Assembly (NCBI GenBank): GCA_902491535.1
Contig: CABUHS010000017.1
Location: 1-59,598, forward strand
Direction of reading: 5' to 3'
From: an uncultured Eubacteriales bacterium
Lineage (GTDB): Bacteria; Bacillota; Clostridia; Oscillospirales; CAG-272
Length of the DNA stretch: 59,598 nt
The position numbers and the translations under genes were made by a program. Each line of letters starts with the position of its first letter. Position 1 is the first letter of the stretch. A model generated the notes under the pieces. The model worked only from the letters and a program-made list of their open reading frames with translations, was not told the DNA's origin and did not search any database. This document shows positions 1-7,794 of the stretch, in pieces.

Positions 1-76
1 ACGGTAAAATACAAGACGAAATTATGCCGCATACAAAATACAGAATTCCTTTTAAAGCGCTTTTTGCTTTTTCCAC
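1..76 (-). CDS. Partial small membrane protein (cut by window edge)
   Basis: Only the first 25 codons are in the window. The start is a GTG at 76-74, preceded by an AAAGGAAG ribosome site seven bases away. An in-frame ATG at 94-92 has no such site, so the GTG is preferred. The visible N-terminus has a short basic stretch (EKAKSALKG) followed by a hydrophobic run rich in Ile, Phe, Val and Cys, which looks like a membrane segment or signal anchor. The gene faces away from the next gene, so the AT-rich gap 77-186 would hold divergent promoters. Function is not recognisable. Confidence 0.4.
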   Translation of the reverse strand, partial: MEKAKSALKGILYFVCGIISSCILP

Positions 77-186
77 TGTATTACTTCCTTTCATAAAACT
101 ATATTATTTATTTAAAGTATAGAATAATATTATGAATACATTTTAAATGTTTTGTAATATTCAAAGCACTAACAGGGGGACTGATC

Positions 187-534
187 ATGCCATTTACTGA
201 AATATGTATTTATCAAGTCAAGCCGCAAAAAGCAGATGAATTTGAAGCACTGATGCTTGAAGCCCAAAGCTTTTTGGAAAAGCAAACGGGACTTCTTTCG
301 CTTCATCTTATCAAAAGAGGATATCACATAGATATAGAGCAGATCAAAGAAGGGCTCCCTCCTCTTAAGCTCACACGCATTGTAAAAAGTGTTAAGTATA
401 TGCTTTATTGGGAATTTGATACAAAAGAAAGCTACGGAACAGCACAAAAAAATCTCTACGAAAGCTATTGGAAATCTATTGACAAATGCCTGATAGTTCC
501 TCATGATAAGTATTTAGGCGAAGAATTGTTTTGA
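187..534 (+). CDS. ABM-like / dimeric alpha-beta barrel protein
   Basis: A 115-residue protein beginning MPFTEICIYQVKP, then a helix rich in Glu and Ala, then FLEKQTGLLSLHLIKRG. This is the layout of antibiotic-biosynthesis-monooxygenase-like (ABM) ferredoxin-fold barrels: an opening strand, the helix that takes part in dimer packing, and a second strand. A later YMLYWEFDTKESYGTA stretch matches the third strand and helix of the fold. An AGGGGG ribosome site lies 8 bases before the ATG. Such proteins range from heme- or quinone-degrading enzymes to small-molecule sensors, and no catalytic signature lets me choose. The next gene follows after 94 bases in the same direction and may be co-transcribed, since a terminator appears only after it. 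Confidence 0.55.
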   Translation: MPFTEICIYQVKPQKADEFEALMLEAQSFLEKQTGLLSLHLIKRGYHIDIEQIKEGLPPLKLTRIVKSVKYMLYWEFDTKESYGTAQKNLYESYWKSIDKCLIVPHDKYLGEELF

Positions 535-628
535 AAAACAATATATTGCTTGCGGATTAAAATAAAAGTAAATAAAAAGGCAGATTCCGATAAAAAATCT
601 TAAATCGCCGAATTTAAAGGAGTAAAAA

Positions 629-826
629 ATGGAAGAATTAAAATCTATCATGGAAAAGTTTGCTGCGTCCGGTTGGGATTTAATATCTATTCCTGCACAG
701 CAATGGTTAGATGGAAAAGCAGATAAAGACATTTTAGTATCGGCAATCAAGCAGGCAGATAAAGAATGCGGAAACTGCGGCTGTGATTTAGATCCACTAT
801 ATAAAAGAGCTTTGGAATTGATTTAG
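629..826 (+). CDS. Small Cys-rich hypothetical protein
   Basis: A 65-residue acidic protein with a very good ribosome site (AAAGGAG, 6 bases before the ATG), so it is likely real despite its size. It starts with an amphipathic helix (MEELKSIMEKFAASGW) and near its C-terminus carries a compact cluster ECGNCGCDLDPLY, that is CxxCxC, which could bind a metal or form disulfides. No signal peptide or membrane segment is seen. It follows the ABM-like gene and is closed by the terminator at 893-941, so the two are probably one transcript. I do not recognise the family. Confidence 0.5.
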   Translation: MEELKSIMEKFAASGWDLISIPAQQWLDGKADKDILVSAIKQADKECGNCGCDLDPLYKRALELI

Positions 827-892
827 CAGTATTATATATTCCGGTTTACCTTTTAATACTGTTCTTTCACCTATAATTAAAAATAATAATAT

Positions 893-941
893 AAAAAACG
901 GCGTAACGTCAAACCGCAAGCTGACGTCACACCGTTTTTTT
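893..941 (+). terminator. Rho-independent terminator
   Basis: Arms ACGGCGTAACGTCA and TGACGTCACACCGT pair around a 9-base loop (aaccgcaag region), with two G-U pairs, followed by seven T. The upstream side is A-rich, so it may work in both directions. It closes the two-gene unit 187-826. Confidence 0.85.
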
Positions 942-1212
942 ACGCATCAGAAGAAGTAAAATTAATGTATCCGACAAAATTTATAACATCTTCATCATAG
1001 ATAATCAATACGTCCGCCAATACCCTATCCGGTAACAGTTCTTATGTTTTCCAATGAAGAAAATCAGAAAAAAATGCATACGCACAGTAACAGTTACCTC
1101 AGATATCGCAATAATGAGAATGTAAAACCGTATGCCCGCTGTCTTTAACGGCAGTGAGCTATTTTCCCTCAAAAGTATTACTTATACATTTCAACTATGT
1201 GCAATTCCGACA
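942..1212. other. Intergenic region without a recognisable gene
   Basis: About 270 bases between the terminator and the EamA promoter. I find no convincing coding frame with a ribosome site, no tRNA and no match to the dispersed repeats. Confidence 0.4.
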
Positions 1213-1241
1213 TTGACATTTTACATATCATGTGGTAGAAT
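1213..1241 (+). promoter_or_regulatory. Sigma-A type promoter for the EamA gene
   Basis: TTGACA at 1213-1218 and TAGAAT at 1236-1241 with a 17-base spacer. This gives a leader of roughly 75 bases before the chosen EamA start at 1323. Confidence 0.65.
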
Positions 1242-1322
1242 ATCGCAGTTATGGATCCGCTTCCGTAAAACAGCGCAGCGGCATATAAACCAAATTCCGG
1301 TCTTATTATGAAAGGCAGCAAT

Positions 1323-2198
1323 ATGTGGGCAATCGGTGCATTACTTTACGGCCTGCTCAAAGGCGCGCGTGAGATATTCAAGAAAAAAGCCATGACGCGT
1401 AACAGCAGAACCGAAGTACTGTTTTTTTATTCAGTCTTTTCCTTTATTTTTATTCTTCCGGCAACTCCGGCATGCATACGTATAGATCCGGTTCTGCTTA
1501 TACCTGTATTCCTGAAATCTCTTGTACTCTTTGCGGCATGGTCGCTGAGCTTCACGGCGGTTGAAAAGCTTCCTGTAGGAACATACGGCGTAATTGATCT
1601 ATCACGCGTTATATTCTCTATTCTTCTCAGTGTAATAATACTCGGAGAAAAAATGACAGTTTACCGCACGGTAGGGCTTATACTCGTATGCGGCGGACTT
1701 CTCATGATGCAGTACCATTCTCACAGCGGCAAACAATCTCCGGAAAAAGAGGACACACGCATTCCGGTAAAATATATCATACTTGTACTTGTTGCGAATA
1801 TATTCAACGCGATATCGTCTATTATCGACAAAAAAGCTCTTGCAACAGATCTTACAAGCCTGCAGATGCTCTACTGGTACATGCTTTTCATGATACCGAT
1901 GCACGGTGTGCGTCTTCTCCTGCGGCGGGGCGAAAAAAAAGAAAGCCTGCACCTCCGATCGGCATTAAAAAACAAATATCTCTGGGCGCTCAGCGGAACA
2001 TTCGTGCTTGCCGAATACATTATATTCCGCTCTACTGCAATTGAGGGAAGCCTGATCTCCGTCATGACGCTTATGAAGCAGTCGGCATGTATAGTTACAA
2101 TAATAGGCGGAAAGCTTTTCTTCGGAGAAAAAAATATCAGAAAGAAGCTGCTCTGCGCCGCCGTTGTCATTACGGGAATAGTCATTTCAGCACTGTAA
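1323..2198 (+). CDS. EamA/DMT-family membrane transporter
   Basis: About 291 residues, very hydrophobic, with the ten-helix double-EamA layout. The first half has LLSVIILGEKMTVYRTVGLILVCGG and the second half VTIIGGKLFFGEKNIRKKLLCAAVVITGIV; the G-E-K motif near the end of each EamA repeat is the family hallmark. The family exports or imports metabolites and drugs, and the substrate cannot be read from sequence. The reading frame opens at 1308, but AAAGG sits 7 bases before the ATG at 1323, giving MWAIGALLYG, so I chose that start. It stands alone between its own promoter and downstream hairpins. Confidence 0.85.
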   Translation: MWAIGALLYGLLKGAREIFKKKAMTRNSRTEVLFFYSVFSFIFILPATPACIRIDPVLLIPVFLKSLVLFAAWSLSFTAVEKLPVGTYGVIDLSRVIFSILLSVIILGEKMTVYRTVGLILVCGGLLMMQYHSHSGKQSPEKEDTRIPVKYIILVLVANIFNAISSIIDKKALATDLTSLQMLYWYMLFMIPMHGVRLLLRRGEKKESLHLRSALKNKYLWALSGTFVLAEYIIFRSTAIEGSLISVMTLMKQSACIVTIIGGKLFFGEKNIRKKLLCAAVVITGIVISAL

Positions 2199-2217
2199 CA
2201 GACAGATAAATAAGACT

Positions 2218-2251
2218 CCGACCGCCAAGCACAATCAAAGATTGCGGTCGG
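2218..2251. other. Hairpin after the EamA gene
   Basis: CCGACCGC at 2218-2225 pairs with GCGGTCGG at 2244-2251, with an inner AATC/GATT pairing. No T-run follows, so it is more likely an mRNA 3' end stabiliser than the terminator itself, which lies at 2284-2323. Confidence 0.4.
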
Positions 2252-2283
2252 GTACCACGGAACCTTGTTGCTTCGCAATATAG

Positions 2284-2323
2284 AAAAACTGTACACGGGA
2301 ATTCTTTCCGTATACAGTTTTTT
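2284..2323 (+). terminator. Rho-independent terminator
   Basis: AAAAACTGTACACGG pairs with CCGTATACAGTTTTTT (one mismatch), ending in a T-run. It closes the EamA transcript, and its A-rich left side suggests it may also stop minus-strand transcripts. Confidence 0.8.
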
Positions 2324-2324
2324 A

Positions 2325-2469
2325 TTCAATAAGGGCTTGTCCCGGCATAAGGCGATGGCAAGAGTACTGCAAAGCAGTGCCGTAATCAGTAGAAGATTGT
2401 ACTCCTACTGATTGAGAATATGGAACCCGCCGTCTATAGAGGCGGGGGACATCTTGCCAACAGTTATAC
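2325..2469 (+). repeat. Dispersed structured repeat, type I, copy A
   Basis: Begins TTCAATAAGGGCTTGTCCCG and ends with the shared tail GACATCT...CAGTTATA. Two hairpins: AATCAGTAGAAG/CTCCTACTGATT, and CCCGCC...GGCGGG with TCTATAGA at its tip. Homologous copies lie at 9079-9199, 19339-19472 (minus) and 45589-45709 (minus); the related type II copies are at 52305-52436 and 54982-55161 (minus). No open frame of note. Confidence 0.8.
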
Positions 2470-2580
2470 TATGAAGTAAAAATGCTTGCAAGGACATTTT
2501 TACAAAGCCGTCAATTGCGCAGATAGTACGAAGCACTGAGTGGCAAAGCTGCAAAGGCTTACGAAGTAAGACTTTCTTCG
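2463..2580 (+). repeat. Second repeat module, copy 1
   Basis: Overlaps the end of type I copy A. Contains stem GTAAAAATG/CATTTTTAC, a conserved block around AGCCGTCAATTGCGCAG, stem GTGGC-AAA-GCTGC and stem CTTAC-GAA-GTAAG. It matches 19683-19804, where paired positions have changed together, which points to a structured RNA or DNA hairpins. Confidence 0.65.
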
Positions 2581-2601
2581 ATTACACTTAAGCACCGAAA
2601 A

Positions 2602-3522
2602 CTAATCTTCAAGAGTCCCGATATCGTACGGCGTTGTCTGATAGACAAAATAGTTGAGCCAGTTAGAATACAACAGGTTTGCATGCGCCCGCCATTTAAC
2701 TACAGGTTCACGGGACGGATCGTCCTCCGGATAGTAATTTTCCGGAACATCGATCGGGATTCCGGCGAGGACATCGCGGCGATATTCGCGCCCGAGCGTC
2801 TGAGCATCATACTCGGAATGACCGGTTATAAAAATCTGTCTGCCGTCACGCGATGCGATCGCGTAAACACCAGCATCAGAAGATGCTGCCAGAATCTCAA
2901 GCTCAGGACAGCGCTCAATATCCTCACGGCATACTGTTGTATTCCTTGAGTGAGGTGCGTAAAACACATCGTCAAATCCTCTGAAAAGCTTTGATGTTTT
3001 TTGCTCGACCTTATGAGGAAAAACTCCGAACAGCTTCCGGTCAAGCAGTTTTTTCTGTATTCCGTAATGATAGTAAAGTCCTGCCTGCGCGCCCCAACAG
3101 ATATGAAACGTGCTGTGGACATGCTTTTTCGACCATTTCATGATCTCGCAAAGCTCCTGCCAGTACTCTACATCTTCAAATTGAAGTTTTTCAACGGGAG
3201 CGCCGGTAATGACCATTCCGTCGAAATACTGATCGCGAATATCCGGCAGACACTGATAGAATGAAAGAATATGTTCTTCCGGTGTATTTTTTGCTCTGTG
3301 AGAAGCAGTGTGCAAAAGCACAAGTTCAACCTGAAGCGGAGAGTTGCCGAGCAGACGCGACAGCTGCGTTTCGGTATCTATCTTTGTCGGCATAAGGTTC
3401 AGCAGCAGAATACGCAAAGGCCGTATGTCCTGACTGAGCGCACGGGTCTCAGTCATAACAAAGATATTTTCATTTTCAAGGATCTGCGTTGCGGGAAGCA
3501 GATTCGGTATTTTAATCGGCAT
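2602..3522 (-). CDS. metA: Homoserine O-acetyltransferase (MetA family)
   Basis: 306 residues when started at MPIKIPNLLP, the canonical MetA N-terminus. This start has AAAGGG 8 bases upstream, while the 13-residue longer frame has none. The enzyme activates homoserine at its hydroxyl for methionine synthesis. Cys142 in FHICWGAQAG is the acyl-accepting nucleophile, and the GHSEYD block supplies the catalytic His and Glu. Residue 111 is Glu (GAPVEKLQFEDV). In this family Glu111 goes with acetyl-CoA and Gly111 with succinyl-CoA, so despite the usual name 'succinyltransferase' I infer an acetyltransferase. That agrees with the O-acetylhomoserine sulfhydrylase gene directly upstream (13 bases apart), with which it forms an operon. 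Confidence 0.93.
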   Translation of the reverse strand: MPIKIPNLLPATQILENENIFVMTETRALSQDIRPLRILLLNLMPTKIDTETQLSRLLGNSPLQVELVLLHTASHRAKNTPEEHILSFYQCLPDIRDQYFDGMVITGAPVEKLQFEDVEYWQELCEIMKWSKKHVHSTFHICWGAQAGLYYHYGIQKKLLDRKLFGVFPHKVEQKTSKLFRGFDDVFYAPHSRNTTVCREDIERCPELEILAASSDAGVYAIASRDGRQIFITGHSEYDAQTLGREYRRDVLAGIPIDVPENYYPEDDPSREPVVKWRAHANLLYSNWLNYFVYQTTPYDIGTLED

Positions 3523-3535
3523 AGATATTTCCCTT

Positions 3536-4816
3536 TCAGATCTTCGAGAGAGCCTGCTCAAGATCGGCGATCAGATCCTCCGCGCTCTCCAGTCCGCAGG
3601 AAAGACGGACAAGATCCGGAGATATTCCTGCCGCAGTAAGCTCCGCGTCGCTCATCTGACGGTGAGTCGTGCTTGCAGGATGCAGACAGCAGGTTCTTGC
3701 ATCGGCAACATGTGTCTCTATAGCCGCAATTTTAAGATTCTTCATAAATTCCTGAGCCGCCTTGCGTCCGCCCTTTACACAAAAGCTTACAACACCGCAG
3801 CTTCCGTCAGGAAGATACTTCTGAGCGATCTCATAATACGGATCGGACTTGAGTCCCGGATAATTTACAGACACTATCTTCTCATGCGCAGAAAGATATT
3901 CTGCAACTGCAAGACCGTTCTCGCAGTGGCGTTTCATACGGACATGCAGACTTTCAAGTCCGAGATTAAGTATAAATGCACTCTGAGGCGACTGTGTCGG
4001 TCCGAGATCGCGCATCAGCTGAGCAGTTGCTTTTGTTATATATGCACCCTCTTTACCGAACCTTTCGGCATAGGTAATACCGTGATAGCTCTCATCGGGA
4101 GTGCAAAGTCCCGGAAACTTATCGGCATGCGCCATCCAGTCAAATTTTCCGGAATCAACAATGCAGCCGCCGACCGCCGCTCCGTGTCCGTCCATATATT
4201 TAGTCGTAGAATGTGTAACGATGTCGCATCCCCATTCAAACGGACGGCATCCGACAGGAGTCGCAAAAGTATTGTCAACAACAAGCGGTACACCGTGTGC
4301 GTGCGCTGCACGCGCGAATTTTTCAATATCAAGCACGGTAAGCGCAGGATTTGCGATCGTTTCTCCGAAAACCGCTTTGGTGTTGGGACGGAATGCCGCC
4401 TCAAGCTCCGCCTCGGTGCAGTCGGGAGAGACAAATGTAAACTCAATTCCCATTTTACGCATGGTAACCGAGAAAAGATTAAATGTTCCGCCGTAAATAC
4501 TGCTCGAGGAAACAACATGATCTCCGCACGACGCAATATTGAATATCGCAAAGAAGTTCGCCGCCTGTCCGGACGACGTAAGCATTGCAGCCGTACCGCC
4601 CTCCATTTCGGCTATCTTCGCCGCCACGGTATCACATGTCGGATTCTGAAGTCTCGAATAAAAATATCCGCTCGCTTCAAGATCAAAAAGCTTTCCCATA
4701 TCGTCACCGGTAGCATACTTAAACGTAGTACTCTGCACGATCGGTATCTGTCTGGGTTCTCCGTTACCCGGTGTATAACCGCCCTGAACACATTTTGTAT
4801 CAATATTATAACTCAT
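3536..4816 (-). CDS. metY: O-acetylhomoserine sulfhydrylase (MetY)
   Basis: 426 residues, normal for the class. A PLP enzyme of the Cys/Met-metabolism fold-type I family that makes homocysteine from O-acetylhomoserine and sulfide. SSGQAANFFAIFN forms the cofactor phosphate region, Asp181 in VVDNTFATP contacts the pyridine nitrogen, and Lys206 in HSTTKYMDGHG is the Schiff-base lysine. The insert containing FDWMAHADKFPGLCTPDESYHG is typical of O-acetylhomoserine sulfhydrylases rather than cystathionine synthases. A GGAG lies 8 bases before the ATG. First gene of the metY-metA pair. I see no SAM riboswitch or T-box in the 120-base gap upstream. Confidence 0.93.
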   Translation of the reverse strand: MSYNIDTKCVQGGYTPGNGEPRQIPIVQSTTFKYATGDDMGKLFDLEASGYFYSRLQNPTCDTVAAKIAEMEGGTAAMLTSSGQAANFFAIFNIASCGDHVVSSSSIYGGTFNLFSVTMRKMGIEFTFVSPDCTEAELEAAFRPNTKAVFGETIANPALTVLDIEKFARAAHAHGVPLVVDNTFATPVGCRPFEWGCDIVTHSTTKYMDGHGAAVGGCIVDSGKFDWMAHADKFPGLCTPDESYHGITYAERFGKEGAYITKATAQLMRDLGPTQSPQSAFILNLGLESLHVRMKRHCENGLAVAEYLSAHEKIVSVNYPGLKSDPYYEIAQKYLPDGSCGVVSFCVKGGRKAAQEFMKNLKIAAIETHVADARTCCLHPASTTHRQMSDAELTAAGISPDLVRLSCGLESAEDLIADLEQALSKI

Positions 4817-4936
4817 AATACCATCTCCGTTTCTCCGCCGCCCGGCGGTAAGAGGTTCGCAATATACAGATGTACGCAGACAGAAAACACCTTAAACATT
4901 GCAAGCCGCTTTAAATAGCTCTCATATGCGCCCGGA

Positions 4937-5734
4937 TCAATCAGCTATGCCGAAAAAATCACACGCATTTTTATATGTTATATCGCTCATTTCATCAAAA
5001 GAAAGATCTTTAAGCTCCGCAAGACGTTCCACCGTATAGCGGACATTGCCCGAATAATTAAGGCTTCCGCGAAGCGGATGCGGCGCAAGATAAGGACTGT
5101 CGGTCTCCGCCATGATACGCTCTGAAGGAACAGAACGGACAACATCCGCCATTCTCTGCGCATTTTTAAATGTAACAACTCCGGAAAATGAGATGTACCA
5201 ACCGCGGCGTACAAGCTCGGCAGCCATTTCAGCGCTCCCGCTGAAGCTGTGAAAAACGCCGTGAACATCCGGATATTCTCTCAGAATATCCATACAGTCT
5301 CCGTGTGCGTCGCGGTCATGTATCTGTACCGGGATATCCAGTTCCGCCGCAAGTTCAAGCTGAAGCCTGAACCATTTTTTCTGAAGCTCACGCGAAGGAT
5401 CGTCCCAATGATAGTCAAGTCCGATCTCACCGAGAGCGCGCACCTTCGTATTTGCAAGCAGACTCCGAAGTTCTCCGAGCGTTCCGGCAGGATCAGGCTC
5501 CGCAAGTTCCACATCCTGCGGATGTATTCCGGCGGTGGCATATATCTGAGGATATCTTTCCGCAAGCATAAGTGCAGCACGGCTGGTTGCAATATTTGTA
5601 CCCGCGCTGACGATATAGCCTATACCGTCCTCTGAAAAGCATCTTTCGAGCAGTTCCTCACGAACCGCTTTTCCGCTCTCTCCGACAGCATCAAATTTTT
5701 CATCGTCAAAATGAGCATGTGAATCAAATAGCAT
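4937..5734 (-). CDS. tatD: TatD-family metal-dependent hydrolase / DNase
   Basis: 265 residues, full length. A TIM-barrel amidohydrolase-type fold with two metals. The ligands are visible: His6 and His8 (DSHAHFDD), Glu103 (LGEIGLDYHWD), His139 (VQIHDRDA), His162 (FHSFSGS) and Asp212 (AETDSPYLAPHPLRG). Family members are 3'-5' exonucleases used in DNA repair or quality control; the historic link to Tat export is not functional. It begins 18 bases after the metG stop, the usual Bacillota arrangement of metG-tatD, so the two are co-transcribed. Confidence 0.92.
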   Translation of the reverse strand: MLFDSHAHFDDEKFDAVGESGKAVREELLERCFSEDGIGYIVSAGTNIATSRAALMLAERYPQIYATAGIHPQDVELAEPDPAGTLGELRSLLANTKVRALGEIGLDYHWDDPSRELQKKWFRLQLELAAELDIPVQIHDRDAHGDCMDILREYPDVHGVFHSFSGSAEMAAELVRRGWYISFSGVVTFKNAQRMADVVRSVPSERIMAETDSPYLAPHPLRGSLNYSGNVRYTVERLAELKDLSFDEMSDITYKNACDFFGIAD

Positions 5735-5752
5735 ACTGTCCTGTCTTTCCGC

Positions 5753-7753
5753 TTATCTTACACGCTCTCCGAGAGGCGTATCGTCAGCAAGAAATACAAC
5801 ACGGACCGTATCTTCACCCGAAGCGAGTATCATTCCGTTGCTCTCAACTCCGCAAAGCTTTGCAGGTTTAAGATTTGCAACAACGATCAGTTTGCGTCCG
5901 ACAAGCTGATCCGGAGAATAAAATTTAGCTATTCCCGAAACTACCTGCCTTTGCTCGTATCCGAGGTCAAGCTGTATTTTAAGAAGCTTTTTAGCCTTCG
6001 GAACAGGCTCGCATGCAATAACCTTTGCAGTGCGCAGCTCAACATTCATAAAGTCGTCGATTCCGATAAGAGCGCAGCCCTCCGGCTTTTGCGGAGCTTC
6101 GGCAGCCTTCGCTGCTTCCGCAGCCGCACGCTCAGCCTCAAATTTTTCCATCATAGCTTTTTCGTCGATACGTGCGAACAGAACCTCTGCGGCTCCGAGT
6201 TTTGTTCCCGCAGCGAGACCGCCGAATTCAGTTGTGCGTGCATCGGTACAGAGCTGTCCGAGTATACGTTCCGAAGTCTGCGGAAGGAACGCGCCGAGCA
6301 TGACCGCGCCTATACGGATCGTTTCAAGCAGATTGTACAGAACGGTTCCGAGTCTTGCGCGCTTCGTCTCGTCTTTTGCAAGCACCCACGGCGTCGTCTC
6401 ATCTATATATTTATTGGCACGGCGGAATATCGCAAACAATGACTCAGACGCATCCGCAACATGATAGCTGTCCATAAGCTCGCCTGTGCGGGACACGCCC
6501 TGAGCAACGGCAGCACGAAGCTCGTCGTCTACAGGTTCGGACTCTGCAGGTTCAGGAACGATCCCGCCGAAATACTTACCTGTCATATCCATAGTACGCT
6601 TGACAAGATTACCCAGATTATTTGCAAGGTCTGTATTATAACGCGCTATAAGGCTCTCGTAGGTTATACTTCCGTCATTGGCATACGGCATCTCAGAAAG
6701 CACATAGTGGCGTACTCCGTCAACTCCGAAAATATCCGCCAGTTCATCTGCATAAAGCACATTTCCCTTGGATTTGCTCATCTTATCCTCACCGAAAAGC
6801 AGCCACGGATGTCCCAAAACCTTTTTAGGGAGCGGCCCACCGAGCGCCATCAGGAAGATCGGCCAGTATATCGTATGGAAACGCATGATATCCTTTCCGA
6901 TAACATGTACGTCGGCAGGCCAGTATTTCGAATACAGCTCACCCTTTTCTCCCACATCATAGCCGAGTGCGGTAATATAGTTTGAAAGCGCGTCAAGCCA
7001 TACATAGGTAACATGCTTGGAATCAAACTCAACCGGAATACCCCAGGTAAACGAGCTTCTCGAAACGCATAGATCCTGAAGTCCGGGCTTTATAAAGTTA
7101 TTGATCATTTCTTTCTGACGCGATTCCGGCTCTATAAAACCGGGATGGGATTCGATATACTCAAGGAGCCGGTCGGCATACTTGCTCATACGGAAAAAAT
7201 ACGCCTCTTCGGAAGCTCTTTTTACCTCTGCTCCGCAATCCGGGCACTTTCCGCCCTCAGCCTGTGTATCGGTAAAGAACGATTCGCAGGGAACGCAGTA
7301 CCATCCCTCATAGCTTCCCTTGTATATGTCTCCCTGCTCGTACAGCTTTGTGAATATATGCTGAACTGCACGCTCATGATAATCGTCGGTAGTGCGTATA
7401 AAATGATCGTAGCTTACGTTCATCTTATCCCATATTCCGCGTATCGTATGTGCAACACCGTCAACATATTCTTTCGGAGTAATTCCTGCTTCGCGTGCAA
7501 GCTCCTCGATCTTCTGACCGTGTTCGTCTGTTCCGGTCAGAAAGAATACGTCATACCCCTGCATACGCTTATAACGTGCTATAGTGTCGGTAAGAATCGC
7601 CTCATACACATTACCTATATGAGGCTTACGGGAGCCGTAAGCTATCGCTGTTGTAATATAAAACGGCTTCTTTTCACCGCTGCATCCGCAGCAGCACTTA
7701 TTTTCATTTTCCACTGTATATATACCATGCCTTTCTGTGCTTAGGTTATTCAT
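5753..7753 (-). CDS. metG: Methionyl-tRNA synthetase
   Basis: Up to 666 residues. The core starts at KPFYITTAIAYGSRKPHIGN; HIGN at 45-48 is the HIGH motif. A zinc knuckle CVPCESFFTDTQ...CPDC follows, then KMSKSKGN, an anticodon-binding helical domain, and a C-terminal EMAP-II-like tRNA-binding domain (from about 555, IDDFMNVELRTAKV). Before the core lies an unusual roughly 28-residue extension with a KCCCGCSGEKK cluster. The start is uncertain: the ATG at 7753 has only a weak ribosome site, and a GTG at 7714 is the next in-frame option. The first codons overlap a 16-base stretch identical to the 3' end of the type II repeat (7734-7749), so the true start may be internal. Followed by tatD. Confidence 0.93.
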   Translation of the reverse strand: MNNLSTERHGIYTVENENKCCCGCSGEKKPFYITTAIAYGSRKPHIGNVYEAILTDTIARYKRMQGYDVFFLTGTDEHGQKIEELAREAGITPKEYVDGVAHTIRGIWDKMNVSYDHFIRTTDDYHERAVQHIFTKLYEQGDIYKGSYEGWYCVPCESFFTDTQAEGGKCPDCGAEVKRASEEAYFFRMSKYADRLLEYIESHPGFIEPESRQKEMINNFIKPGLQDLCVSRSSFTWGIPVEFDSKHVTYVWLDALSNYITALGYDVGEKGELYSKYWPADVHVIGKDIMRFHTIYWPIFLMALGGPLPKKVLGHPWLLFGEDKMSKSKGNVLYADELADIFGVDGVRHYVLSEMPYANDGSITYESLIARYNTDLANNLGNLVKRTMDMTGKYFGGIVPEPAESEPVDDELRAAVAQGVSRTGELMDSYHVADASESLFAIFRRANKYIDETTPWVLAKDETKRARLGTVLYNLLETIRIGAVMLGAFLPQTSERILGQLCTDARTTEFGGLAAGTKLGAAEVLFARIDEKAMMEKFEAERAAAEAAKAAEAPQKPEGCALIGIDDFMNVELRTAKVIACEPVPKAKKLLKIQLDLGYEQRQVVSGIAKFYSPDQLVGRKLIVVANLKPAKLCGVESNGMILASGEDTVRVVFLADDTPLGERVR
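7734..7749 (+). repeat. 16-base remnant of the type II repeat 3' end
   Basis: TCTGTGCTTAGGTTAT is identical to the tails of repeat copies at 52305-52436 and 54982-55161. It falls within the first codons of the longest metG frame. No further homology to the repeat is seen on either side. Confidence 0.4.
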
Positions 7754-7794
7754 GTATATCCGCTATGACCGCCGCAATGACAAAAGTTTATGCA

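Noticed and set aside
4817..4936. Possible SAM riboswitch or T-box before metY
   Set aside because: The gap is too short and lacks the conserved pairing and core bases; only a small GC-rich CCGCCGGGCGGCGG palindrome is seen.
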